A stretch of 34,504 nucleotides of DNA, taken from contig QKAF01000064.1 in NCBI GenBank assembly GCA_003246455.1, positions 1 to 34,504 on the forward strand. Direction: 5' to 3'. Made by a program: the position numbers and the translations under genes. This document shows positions 1 through 8,217 of the stretch, piece by piece. The stretch comes from Bacteroidota bacterium (GTDB lineage: Bacteria > Bacteroidota > Ignavibacteria > SZUA-365). The notes under the pieces were generated by a model that searched no databases, had not been told where the DNA came from, and was given only the letters and a program-made list of their open reading frames with translations. Each line of letters starts with the position of its first letter. The stretch's first letter is position 1.

Positions 1-956
1 GAAAGCTCGTAGTAGTTGTGATAGTCGGCGGTGATGTCGTTGCTGCCTGAATAGTCGTAGACGCGATCTTTTCCGAAGAGGGTGCGAAGCGTCTCCAGGT
101 CACGGCGGGCGAGCGGACGCTGGTCGTACAGCGGGCTGATGACGATACGTGCGTCCGTTCCCTGCGCTGCAAAGATGTGTCGCAGTTCCTTCAGCAGTCG
201 AATGTGTTCACGACCGAGGCAGGGTGCATAGGGCTGGGGGCGCTGCGCTCTTTGCCCGAAAATCTCCCGACGGCGCCCGGTGTAGTACGTCCCAGCCGCG
301 ATGGATTGTTCGAACTGCGGATATCGGATTTCATTGCTCCTCCGATCGTACTGCATCGGTTCGGCATTCAGGACGTTGTGATCGCGCATGTACTCGCGAA
401 ACGTCCCGAAAATGGTGAAATCATAGTACGCGAGCAGAAAACGCGGGTCGAGGTAGGAGAGAAAAAACGACGCATGGAAGGGGAGCAGGTTGCTTTGCCC
501 CATCAGCCGTGGCGGCGTGGCGATCAGATGTCCATCGCGTTCGTCGGCCCAGTAGAGCAGGGAATGATCCACGACAAGCAGCGCGTTCGCGATCCGGACT
601 CCCTGTGCGTCGAGGTACCGGACCTTCCGGTAGAGACTGTACAGGGATTCGTCGGAGCCGTCAAAATGGAAACAGGACGCGCCGTCCGCCAGCCACGGTT
701 TCCAGTCCTCCACCTGCCAGAAAAGGGACCGGGAGTTGCCGAAAATGAAGGAGTCGTATCGCCGCTCCGGATACTGGCGCACGAACGTCTCCGTGCTGAC
801 GAGACCGCGGTTGAGGACGATATAATCCGGCTGCCCGGATATATAATAGCTGTCGTACGATCGCAGGACCTTGAACGGATCCAGGACGAAATACAGTGAG
901 GCGACCAGCAGAAGCGGGGAGGAGAACAGGAGAAATTTCAGAAGGTACCGTCTCAT
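1..956 (-). CDS. SGNH-hydrolase-like (DltD/AlgX-type) membrane-anchored protein, partial at left edge
   Basis: An uninterrupted minus-strand frame runs from ATG at 956 to the window edge, giving the first 318 residues; the C-terminus lies outside. The N-terminus (residues 1-25, MRRYLLKFLLFSSPLLL...) is a signal anchor. Residues 68-77 read DSFIFGNSRS, like the block I nucleophile loop of SGNH proteins paired with MBOAT acyltransferases, making Ser75 the candidate nucleophile. Near the edge, Asp310 and His312 (ITADYHNYY) resemble the Asp-x-x-His block, but the catalytic His may lie beyond the edge. The gene starts 15 bases after the MBOAT stop, so the two are almost certainly co-transcribed. 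By analogy with DltB/DltD and AlgI/AlgJ, the inferred role is the extracytoplasmic step of polymer O-acylation. The pairing is solid; the substrate is unknown. Confidence 0.75.
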   Translation of the reverse strand, partial: MRRYLLKFLLFSSPLLLVASLYFVLDPFKVLRSYDSYYISGQPDYIVLNRGLVSTETFVRQYPERRYDSFIFGNSRSLFWQVEDWKPWLADGASCFHFDGSDESLYSLYRKVRYLDAQGVRIANALLVVDHSLLYWADERDGHLIATPPRLMGQSNLLPFHASFFLSYLDPRFLLAYYDFTIFGTFREYMRDHNVLNAEPMQYDRRSNEIRYPQFEQSIAAGTYYTGRRREIFGQRAQRPQPYAPCLGREHIRLLKELRHIFAAQGTDARIVISPLYDQRPLARRDLETLRTLFGKDRVYDYSGSNDITADYHNYYEL

Positions 957-971
957 GCTGCGCGCCCCGCC

Positions 972-2408
972 TCAGAACTGAAAGTAGATAAAGGCCTGCT
1001 GATCGCCGCCGAAATACATGATGAGTATCGACACGACATAGTAGAGGCTCCAGCGGATGACACGCGGGAAGTGCGCTGCTTCGAGCGCGAGGCCATGCTG
1101 CTTCTCCCGCTGCAGCCATTCCGTCAGGAGGAACAGAACGGCAATCAGAGGAAACCAGCCGAATTCTCCTTCCGGCATGCGGAAGAACGATGCGCGGAAA
1201 ATGCCGCCGAGGTACGCCAGCGCGTCGCCCACGCTCGCCGCACGGAAGAAGATCCAGGCCAGGCAGGTGAGAAGGAAAGTCATCGTCATCTGCATGAACT
1301 CTCGCGGCGAAGGCAGGATGCGTCCCTCCGCGATGGTATCCGTATGCGCGCGGTTGCTCTTTGTCAGCAGCAGCGGGAGGAAATACAGCGCATTGAGGGC
1401 GCCCCAGACGATGAAGGTCCAGTTCGCCCCATGCCAGAAACCGCTCACGAGAAAGATGATCAGCACGTTGCGAATCTGCAGCCAGCGTCCCCCGCGGCTT
1501 CCTCCGAGCGGGATATAGACGTAATCGCGGAACCAGCTCGACAGCGAGATATGCCAGCGCCGCCAGAACTCCGCGATGTCGCGTGAGAAATAGGGGAACG
1601 CGAAATTCCGCATGAGGTCGAACCCGAAAAGCCGTGCGCTGCCGATCGCAATATCGGAGTACCCGGAAAAGTCGCCATAGATCTGAAGCGCGAAGAACAC
1701 CGCACCCAGCAGCAGAGTGCTGCCGGAGAGATCCGCGTGATTGTTGAAAATGTAATTCGCGTACGTGGCCGCGTTGTCGGCGATAACGATCTTCTTGAAC
1801 AATCCCCAGAGTATCTGCCGCGAACCGTCGACCGCCGCGTCATGATCAAACGTCCTCCGCCGGTGAAACTGGGGGAGCAGGTGCGAGGCGCGCTCAATCG
1901 GCCCCGCCACCAGCTGCGGGAAAAACGCCACGAAGGTGAAAAACGCGATGATGTCCTGCGATGGAAGCATCTTCCGCCGGTAGACGTCGATGGAGTAACT
2001 CAGAGTCTGGAATGTGTAGAAGCTGATGCCTACAGGAAGGATGATGTACAGCCGGGCCGGATCGATCGGTTTTCCGAGAAGGGTGAACGCATCGGCGAAG
2101 CTCTGGGCGAAGAAATTGAAGTACTTGAAGAATCCCAGCAGCCCGATGTTCACCGCGATGCTCGCTCCGAGGAGCAGGCGTCGTTTCCACTGCACCTCGG
2201 TGCCGCCCAGGCCGACGCCGACGAGGAAATCGACCATGGAACTCAGGAGAATAAGGGAAAGAAATCGCCAATCCCACCATCCATAGAAGATGTAGCTCGC
2301 CAGCAGGAGGAAAAAATTCTGCAGCGCAAGCCTCCGCGCGGTGATGAACCAGTAGAGGAGGAACACCACCGGAAGGAAAACGGCGAACTCTATGGAATTG
2401 AATAGCAC
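972..2408 (-). CDS. MBOAT family membrane-bound O-acyltransferase (AlgI/DltB-like)
   Basis: This 478-residue polytopic membrane protein starts LFNSIEFAVFLPVVFLLYWF, the typical beginning of bacterial AlgI-like MBOAT proteins. That match supports the GTG start at 2408. Family residues are visible: FWRRWHIS with His286 and SGFWHGANWTFIVWG with His326, the latter being the conserved catalytic histidine. Proteins of this family pass acyl groups from a cytoplasmic donor across the membrane to a surface polymer such as alginate, peptidoglycan or teichoic acid. The SGNH-like gene immediately downstream is the expected acyl-transfer partner. The C1 peptidase gene lies 62 bases upstream on the same strand. 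No glycan synthesis genes are visible, so the polymer modified cannot be named. Family assignment is firm. Confidence 0.93.
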   Translation of the reverse strand: MLFNSIEFAVFLPVVFLLYWFITARRLALQNFFLLLASYIFYGWWDWRFLSLILLSSMVDFLVGVGLGGTEVQWKRRLLLGASIAVNIGLLGFFKYFNFFAQSFADAFTLLGKPIDPARLYIILPVGISFYTFQTLSYSIDVYRRKMLPSQDIIAFFTFVAFFPQLVAGPIERASHLLPQFHRRRTFDHDAAVDGSRQILWGLFKKIVIADNAATYANYIFNNHADLSGSTLLLGAVFFALQIYGDFSGYSDIAIGSARLFGFDLMRNFAFPYFSRDIAEFWRRWHISLSSWFRDYVYIPLGGSRGGRWLQIRNVLIIFLVSGFWHGANWTFIVWGALNALYFLPLLLTKSNRAHTDTIAEGRILPSPREFMQMTMTFLLTCLAWIFFRAASVGDALAYLGGIFRASFFRMPEGEFGWFPLIAVLFLLTEWLQREKQHGLALEAAHFPRVIRWSLYYVVSILIMYFGGDQQAFIYFQF

Positions 2409-2470
2409 TTCGGGCTACCGCGCTGCTCTCACCATGTCATGCTCCGCAATTATCGCAACGAGACGTCTGA

Positions 2471-3622
2471 CTACAGTCCGAGCTTTTTCCGCAGGTCCGC
2501 GGGTATGGCGTTTCTGTTGAGCATGATGGATGTCGTCTTGTACGCGACAAAGGCTTTCGACGCGTAGAACCATCCGTCATACGTGCTGTTCTTCAGACCC
2601 CACGAATTCTTCACGTAGTAGTATTTCCCGCCCTTTTCGTCCTTTGCGATACCGGTGATGTGCATGCCGTGATCGTCCGTGGTCGCGTAGCGGTCGAACG
2701 CATCCTGCCGCAGCTCCTGCGTGATGACTTTTTCGGCACCCGGCGCGATGAAAACACTGTCCTGCTCTCCCTTCGACATGTCGTCCCAGTCTTTTTCCGG
2801 GACAATCGCGATTCCCTTCTTGAAGTTGAATCCCTTCTCGCTCACGTCGCTGGCCCATGCCACCGTGTAGCCGGATTCGATCGCATTATCGATGGTGCGC
2901 ATCAGCTCCTCGAGCGGGACGTTGTACACGGTCCCGAAATTCCAGTTGTCCGGCACCTCCAGGACGAACTGCTGATAGAACGGATGATGGGTAAACGATG
3001 AGAGCAGAACGTAATCGTCCGGATTCAGGCCCATAACGTCGTCCGCAAAAGTTCGCGGCGTGTAGGTTTTTCCGTGCCACGTGAACTTCTCGGGTTCCGT
3101 GCCGAGGTAGGCGTCGAGAATCCCCTGCACGCCGCCGTACCAGGCCGTCGTCAGTTCGTGGTTCGGATTTTTGATGACCGCGTCCACATACGCGCGAAGC
3201 ACCGCATCGAGCTCGCCGTGCATGTGTTTTTCGGAACCGTACGAAAGCCCGGGGTACGCTTCGTCGGGCACCATCCCGAGGTCGCGCAGGATTGTCGGGA
3301 CATCGTTGAACGCGCCGCCGGCGGCGAAGGGGCCGCTGCCGTGCATGCGCACATACTTCTTCGCTTTCCCCTCATAGACGTTCCGGACGATGAACATCTC
3401 GGAAAGATCGAACTCGCCTTTGCCGGTGCGGAGCAGCTCGGATTCGAGCAGGGAGATGGAGGAGAAACTCCAGCAGGTGCTCGTGCGGTACTGGTTCTTC
3501 ACCGGTGTCGCCGGCAGGCTTATTACCATGGTGAAGCTGTACCCGGAACTGTCGTTGTCCTGGGCTGTGGCGGGAAGATTGGCGAGAACGAGGAGAAGGG
3601 CGAGGAGAAGGATGCGTTTCAT
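2471..3622 (-). CDS. Secreted C1B family cysteine peptidase (bleomycin hydrolase/aminopeptidase C-like)
   Basis: The protein has 383 residues with a clear signal peptide (MKRILLLALLLVLANLPATAQ), placing it in the periplasm or outside. The papain-type catalytic set is complete: Gln44 of the oxyanion hole, Cys50 in STCWSFSS, His318 in DHGMHITG and Asn339 in YVKNSWG. The motif spacing and the long insert between Cys and His resemble the C1B subgroup (bleomycin hydrolase, PepC) rather than compact papains. Well-known C1B enzymes are cytosolic, so export is a noteworthy difference, though exported homologs are common in Bacteroidota. The upstream gap of 153 bases suggests its own promoter, but no convincing site was found. 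The substrate is unknown. Confidence 0.88.
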   Translation of the reverse strand: MKRILLLALLLVLANLPATAQDNDSSGYSFTMVISLPATPVKNQYRTSTCWSFSSISLLESELLRTGKGEFDLSEMFIVRNVYEGKAKKYVRMHGSGPFAAGGAFNDVPTILRDLGMVPDEAYPGLSYGSEKHMHGELDAVLRAYVDAVIKNPNHELTTAWYGGVQGILDAYLGTEPEKFTWHGKTYTPRTFADDVMGLNPDDYVLLSSFTHHPFYQQFVLEVPDNWNFGTVYNVPLEELMRTIDNAIESGYTVAWASDVSEKGFNFKKGIAIVPEKDWDDMSKGEQDSVFIAPGAEKVITQELRQDAFDRYATTDDHGMHITGIAKDEKGGKYYYVKNSWGLKNSTYDGWFYASKAFVAYKTTSIMLNRNAIPADLRKKLGL

Positions 3623-3775
3623 GAGGTTGTTCGGAGGTGGTGGAAAGAAGAAGATGAAATCGTATTCAGAAAAGAAGGTAAGAAGATCCCGTCTCCCAGA
3701 AAAGCCTGAGGAGCGTGAGCGACCGCTGTGGGGTTCCTGCCTCCTCTGTCCACGGCCGCATCGTCCGCGGCAGCG

Positions 3776-5182
3776 TCAGACGCGATCGAACAGCGAGCCG
3801 CTTCCGGGTTGAAACAGGCGATTGTACATGCGTTCCGCGTACGTGTCAGTCATGCCCGCGATGTAGTCGGCGAGCACGCGCAGGCGCGCAGACTCGCTCA
3901 CCGCCTCGCGGAGAAGGTGCCCGTGTTTTCCCCCGAGCAGTTCCGGGGACTCGTGAAGCGCTTCGAACATCTTCTGGATAATGATGCCGCCCCGGTATTC
4001 AAGACTCTGCACGGCAGGACCGTTGATGACATGATCGTATACCGATTCCTTGAGCGCATCGAGCACCATGCGATGATCGCGCGGTAAGGTGATGTTCCAG
4101 CGCAGGCGGGGATGCGCAAAGCCTTCGGTCTCGCAGAGTTCCGCCGCCGCGATCAGCATGCTGATCAGGGATGATGCCGCACCCTTTTTTTCGTGCACCG
4201 CGTCGCGGCTGCTTCCTCCTGCACCGCGGCCCATCTGCGTGATCAGGGCGGTATAGCGGTCATAGATTCCGGGGTCGTCGAACCGCCCGCGATCCAGATA
4301 CCCGATGATGGTATCCGGCGAGATCAGCCGGGAGAAGAAGGCGTCTTCGACGTCGTGAGTGCCGTATGCGACATCGTCCGCGAGCTCGACGATGCTGGCC
4401 TCGAGCGTCTTGTGCATCGTACGCGCATGTTTTCCTTCTCGCCGCTCCGTGCGCATGAAACGTTGACGATCCGCGTCGGAGAACGGCGCAAGCAGCCACG
4501 CGAGCAGCGGGGCTTCTTCGTTGTGAATACACTTCGGCGGCGCCCACGGCTTGAAGGGCGGACATGCCTGGTCCTGCGGGTATTTTTCGGCGTTGACGAG
4601 GTCCGCGTATACCCGCGGATACTTGAGCACCGCCTGGAGGGTCGCGCGTGTCAGGTTGAGGCCGTGGCGCTCCCCATGCGCTTCGAGCGTGTCGCTTGTC
4701 AGCAGGCGAAGCGTCTGCCCATTGCCCTCGAAACCGTTGTCACGACCGGGCCACCGGGTCCAGACGCACTGGTTGAGCGCCTCCTCCCCACGGTGTCCGA
4801 ACGGCGGATGGCCGAGATCATGCGCCAGGCACGCCGCCTCGATCAGGCTCGTATCCACGGGCCCGCCCAGTGGTTCGAATTCTTCCTTCACCGTTCCCAG
4901 CGGATACCCCGGCCATATTTCGCGGTTCACCACCGCAGTCAGTCCGCGGCCGATGTTGCTGACTTCCAGCGAATGCGTCAGCCGTGTGCGCAGGAATTCC
5001 GATTCGTTGAGCGCGAAAATCTGTGTTTTCGACTGCAGCCGCCGGAAGGAGAAGCTGTGGATGATGCGGGCGCGATCGCGCTCGAACTGATCGCGATGTT
5101 CACCGGTCCGATGGGACGCGTCGCCGAGCCGCTCGGTATCCTCGGCGCGGTAGAGCGGGGATATATGGTAGAATGGGTGCAT
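3776..5182 (-). CDS. dgt: Deoxyguanosinetriphosphate triphosphohydrolase-like HD protein
   Basis: This 468-residue HD-superfamily enzyme is predicted to cleave dNTPs (classically dGTP) to the deoxynucleoside and tripolyphosphate. Visible signatures are RDQFERDRARIIHSFSFRRL near residues 30-49, His70 in RLTHSLEV, the His121-Asp122 pair in CLAHDLGHPPFGH, and the downstream Asp in ELADDVAYGTHD. These are the metal-binding residues expected in the family, so it should be active. The length and the HPPFGHRGEEAL segment match the dGTPase-like group. The start ATG at 5182 gives the usual N-terminus; the family often carries a short tail before the first conserved block. It is divergent from lptD across about 140 bases. 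Substrate preference and allosteric regulation cannot be read from sequence. Confidence 0.93.
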   Translation of the reverse strand: MHPFYHISPLYRAEDTERLGDASHRTGEHRDQFERDRARIIHSFSFRRLQSKTQIFALNESEFLRTRLTHSLEVSNIGRGLTAVVNREIWPGYPLGTVKEEFEPLGGPVDTSLIEAACLAHDLGHPPFGHRGEEALNQCVWTRWPGRDNGFEGNGQTLRLLTSDTLEAHGERHGLNLTRATLQAVLKYPRVYADLVNAEKYPQDQACPPFKPWAPPKCIHNEEAPLLAWLLAPFSDADRQRFMRTERREGKHARTMHKTLEASIVELADDVAYGTHDVEDAFFSRLISPDTIIGYLDRGRFDDPGIYDRYTALITQMGRGAGGSSRDAVHEKKGAASSLISMLIAAAELCETEGFAHPRLRWNITLPRDHRMVLDALKESVYDHVINGPAVQSLEYRGGIIIQKMFEALHESPELLGGKHGHLLREAVSESARLRVLADYIAGMTDTYAERMYNRLFQPGSGSLFDRV

Positions 5183-5236
5183 GACGCTAAACTACACAAA
5201 ACCGGGCATTGTCGGAACCGGGGGGAATATTCTCCG

Positions 5237-5266
5237 TTTCTCTACTCGACGTGTTTTCGTACTTTG
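5237..5266 (+). promoter_or_regulatory. Possible promoter of lptD
   Basis: TTTC at 5237-5240, 19 bases, then TACTTTG at 5260-5266, roughly resembling the Bacteroidota TTTG-N19-TAnnTTTG pattern. It lies about 60 bases before the chosen GTG start in the dgt-lptD divergent gap. The match is imperfect. Confidence 0.28.
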
Positions 5267-5325
5267 TAACATCCATTTCTCCCGGGAGCGATACCGCCTC
5301 CCCGCGCGAGGGGATTATCCATTAC

Positions 5326-8079
5326 GTGAAAAACGCTTTCCATATCGTCATTCTGGCCCTCGGACTGCTTTCCGGCAGTCTGCTGCTTCCGCGCATGGTG
5401 TTCGCCCAGGCCGTTACCGACAGTGTTGCATCGCCGCAGGACACCGTCCGGACGAGGATCCCCATCGGCATCGGACTGCCGACCGGCGATTCGCTCCGTG
5501 CCGTCGTGCTGGACTCCCTTTCCGCGGATGATTCGCTCACGCTGTCGGAAGACAGCGTGGCGGTGTTCGCGACGAAGGATGCGGTCGACACCATCATCGT
5601 CTACAAGGCCAAGGATTCCGTCCTGTACGTGCTCGACGACAAGAAAATGAACATGTACGACAACGCGGCGATCGACTACGGGAAGACCGCGATCCGCGCT
5701 TCCCGGATCACGGTCAACTGGGACAATTCGACCATTGTCGCAAGGGGAGTGCCGGATTCCACCAACGAGGGGAAACTGACGGGGACACCGGTGTTCAAGG
5801 AAGGGAGCGATGAATACCGCGGTGAGGAGATGACCTACAACTTCAAATCGAAGAAAGGCGTCATTACGAAAGGGGAAACCGCCATCGATGACGGGTTCTA
5901 CCTGGGCGAGCGAATAAAGCGCGTGAACGAGACCGAGTACTTTATCGGCGGCGGACGATACACGACCTGCGATAATCCTGATCACAAACATTATTACTTC
6001 GGTTCGGCGGAGATGAAATTCGTGCCGGACGAGGTCATCGTCGCACGGCCGATCACCTTTTACGTAGAGGATATCCCGCTGTTCTGGCTGCCGTTCGCCG
6101 TCATCCCTTCCAGCGGGGGACGCAGCAGCGGCATCATGGTGCCGTCGTTCGGAACCAGTCCCACCCGCGGCCGCTACCTGCTCAAGGGCGGGTACTATCT
6201 CGCGATGAGCGACTACTGGGATCTCGCTCTCACGGGAGATCTGTATTCGAAGGGCGGGTATCTCCTGCGTGCCGATGTGCGGTACGCGCTGCGGTACAAT
6301 TTCAGCGGATCGATTTCCGCGACGTACGGGCGCCAGACCTACAATGTCGGCAATGTCACCACCCGCGACGATCAGCCCGGCACGGACTGGAGCCTGACAA
6401 TCAACCACAATCAGGAAATCGATCCGACATCACGTGTGAGCGTGAATTTTTCGTTCCTGACCAATTCGTATTACCAGAATTTCTCGAACAACCTGAATGA
6501 ACTCCTGAATCAGACCGCGCGTTCGTCCGCAATGTTCTCGAAAAACTGGGAAGGAACGAGCAGGAGCATGTCGCTCGGAATTACGCGGGATCAGAACCTT
6601 GTCAACGGCACGTACACCATGGCCCTGCCCGACCTGACGTTCAACCAGTCCCAGATATATCCCTTCCGCAGCGAAGGCGGATTCGGCGATTCGTGGTACG
6701 ATCTGATCGGTTTCAATTACAGCGGGAAGGCGCTCAACCGCATCGTGCTGAAGGAGTACGACAGCGGGGAACGCGATACCCTGCAGCAGGCGATTCTCGC
6801 GAAGGAACGGTTCGATCGCCGCGGCGTCAAGCATTCCCTTTCCCTTATCGCGACGCCGAAGCTGGGCTTCTTCACCATATCCCCGAATTTTTCCTACGAT
6901 GAAGTCTGGTACGATCACCGTATCGAGCGTGCCTATAACACGGTCGACTCCGTCGTCGAAGCGCGTGACGCCAGCGGATTTTTCACGTACCGCACGTTCC
7001 GGGCGAGCCTGACCGCGAGCACGAAAATCTACGGCATGTTCCAGCCCAACGCGTTCGGCATCATCGGCATCCGCCACACGCTGCAGCCGTCGCTGAGCTA
7101 CAACTGGAACCCGGATTTTTCAAAAGAAAGCTGGGGCTACTATCAGAGCTACGTCGACGGCAAGGGGGAGGACGTTCGGTATGACCCGTATTCCGGGTAT
7201 TCCTATCGGCCGGGTGAGGTGTTCGGCGGGGTGGGGGCAGGTGAGTCGCAGACCATCGGCATGAGCCTGTCGAACATCTTCGAAATGAAGCTCAATCCGC
7301 GTGAAGGTGATACGACCGCGACGCCGCGGAAATTCCAGCTCTTCACCATCCAGGCGAGTTCGAATTACAACATGGTGAAAGACAGCATGAAGCTCGCGCC
7401 CGTGAACCTGTCCTTCCGCACCAGCATACAGGGCGTGCTCGATATTTACGGCGGGACGACTCTTTCGCCGTACGTGTGGAAAAACAGTTACGAGCGGAGA
7501 GCCGAAAACGGGGATCTCGAAAAAGTCCCCGGACACGAAATTGATGAATATCTCTGGGAGAACGGTCGCGGCTATGCCCGTCTGACGAACTTCAACATCA
7601 ATCTCTCCACCACGCTGTCGCATACGATGTTCACGTCCGCCGCCAAGGCCGCCGTGGATACCGCGCGCAGCAACCCAGACGACGAAGAGGACGAGGGGGG
7701 ACGCAGCATCGAGATGGACCCGAAAGCCCCGTACAATTTCAGCATCCCCTGGAATCTGACTCTCGGGTATGACTACACGATGAACCAGTTCAATCCCGAA
7801 CTGAAAACGAGAAATTCCGGACTGCGCGCGAACCTCACCCTGAGTCTCACGCCGAGCTGGCACTTCACGCTCAGTGCCTACTATGACATCGTCAACAAGG
7901 AAATCGGTGCCCCGCAGATCAACATCCGTAAGGATCTGCACTGCTGGGAAATGAACTTCAACTGGGTGCCTGCCGGTCCCTACCGCAATTTCTATTTCGT
8001 CCTGCGCCTCAAAGCCGCACAGCTCCAGGATATCAAGCTCGAGAAGCGCGGATCCGACCGCGAAGTGTACGGGTATTGA
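5326..8079 (+). CDS. lptD: LPS-assembly outer membrane protein LptD
   Basis: The protein is about 917 residues. GTG at 5326 is preferred because it opens directly onto a signal peptide (VKNAFHIVILALGLLSGSLLL ending near FAQA) and has a GAGGGG upstream. The longer frame from 5209 would add 39 residues lacking signal-peptide character. After a Thr/Asp-rich segment, an OstA/LptA-like beta-jellyroll follows (roughly residues 95-230, with SRITVNWDNSTIVARG and GEEMTYNFKSKKG). The rest is a large beta-barrel with alternating, Tyr/Ser-rich strands ending at Tyr. The role is inserting lipopolysaccharide into the outer leaflet of the outer membrane with the Lpt bridge. No LptE or other Lpt gene is nearby. 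The FCB-type LptD assignment rests on the domain order and the VEDIPLFWLPFAVIPSSGGR region. Confidence 0.85.
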   Translation: MKNAFHIVILALGLLSGSLLLPRMVFAQAVTDSVASPQDTVRTRIPIGIGLPTGDSLRAVVLDSLSADDSLTLSEDSVAVFATKDAVDTIIVYKAKDSVLYVLDDKKMNMYDNAAIDYGKTAIRASRITVNWDNSTIVARGVPDSTNEGKLTGTPVFKEGSDEYRGEEMTYNFKSKKGVITKGETAIDDGFYLGERIKRVNETEYFIGGGRYTTCDNPDHKHYYFGSAEMKFVPDEVIVARPITFYVEDIPLFWLPFAVIPSSGGRSSGIMVPSFGTSPTRGRYLLKGGYYLAMSDYWDLALTGDLYSKGGYLLRADVRYALRYNFSGSISATYGRQTYNVGNVTTRDDQPGTDWSLTINHNQEIDPTSRVSVNFSFLTNSYYQNFSNNLNELLNQTARSSAMFSKNWEGTSRSMSLGITRDQNLVNGTYTMALPDLTFNQSQIYPFRSEGGFGDSWYDLIGFNYSGKALNRIVLKEYDSGERDTLQQAILAKERFDRRGVKHSLSLIATPKLGFFTISPNFSYDEVWYDHRIERAYNTVDSVVEARDASGFFTYRTFRASLTASTKIYGMFQPNAFGIIGIRHTLQPSLSYNWNPDFSKESWGYYQSYVDGKGEDVRYDPYSGYSYRPGEVFGGVGAGESQTIGMSLSNIFEMKLNPREGDTTATPRKFQLFTIQASSNYNMVKDSMKLAPVNLSFRTSIQGVLDIYGGTTLSPYVWKNSYERRAENGDLEKVPGHEIDEYLWENGRGYARLTNFNINLSTTLSHTMFTSAAKAAVDTARSNPDDEEDEGGRSIEMDPKAPYNFSIPWNLTLGYDYTMNQFNPELKTRNSGLRANLTLSLTPSWHFTLSAYYDIVNKEIGAPQINIRKDLHCWEMNFNWVPAGPYRNFYFVLRLKAAQLQDIKLEKRGSDREVYGY

Positions 8080-8217
8080 TCCGTGTAATCTGTGGTTACT
8101 TTTTCGCTGCGCACCGTTGGAGCGCCGTAATGCATCCCACTTTTTGCGTTGCCGGGAGTACCGGACTTTCGTATTTTTTTATAATTGACTGATTTCGCAT
8201 ACGAATACGATAGCATT

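Noticed and set aside
177-899. A 240-codon plus-strand open frame near the left edge
   Set aside because: Antisense to the partial SGNH gene, which has a signal anchor and the GNSRS motif; the plus frame has no motif.
2461-2468. AGACGTCT palindrome between the C1 peptidase and MBOAT genes
   Set aside because: Only 8 bases long; expected by chance at this GC content and window size.
3753-3770. Possible GCCGC/GCGGC hairpin downstream of dgt
   Set aside because: A 5-bp stem with a 7-base loop and no T tract is too weak to call a terminator.
4193-5269. A 358-codon plus-strand open frame
   Set aside because: Antisense to dgt, which has intact HD motifs.
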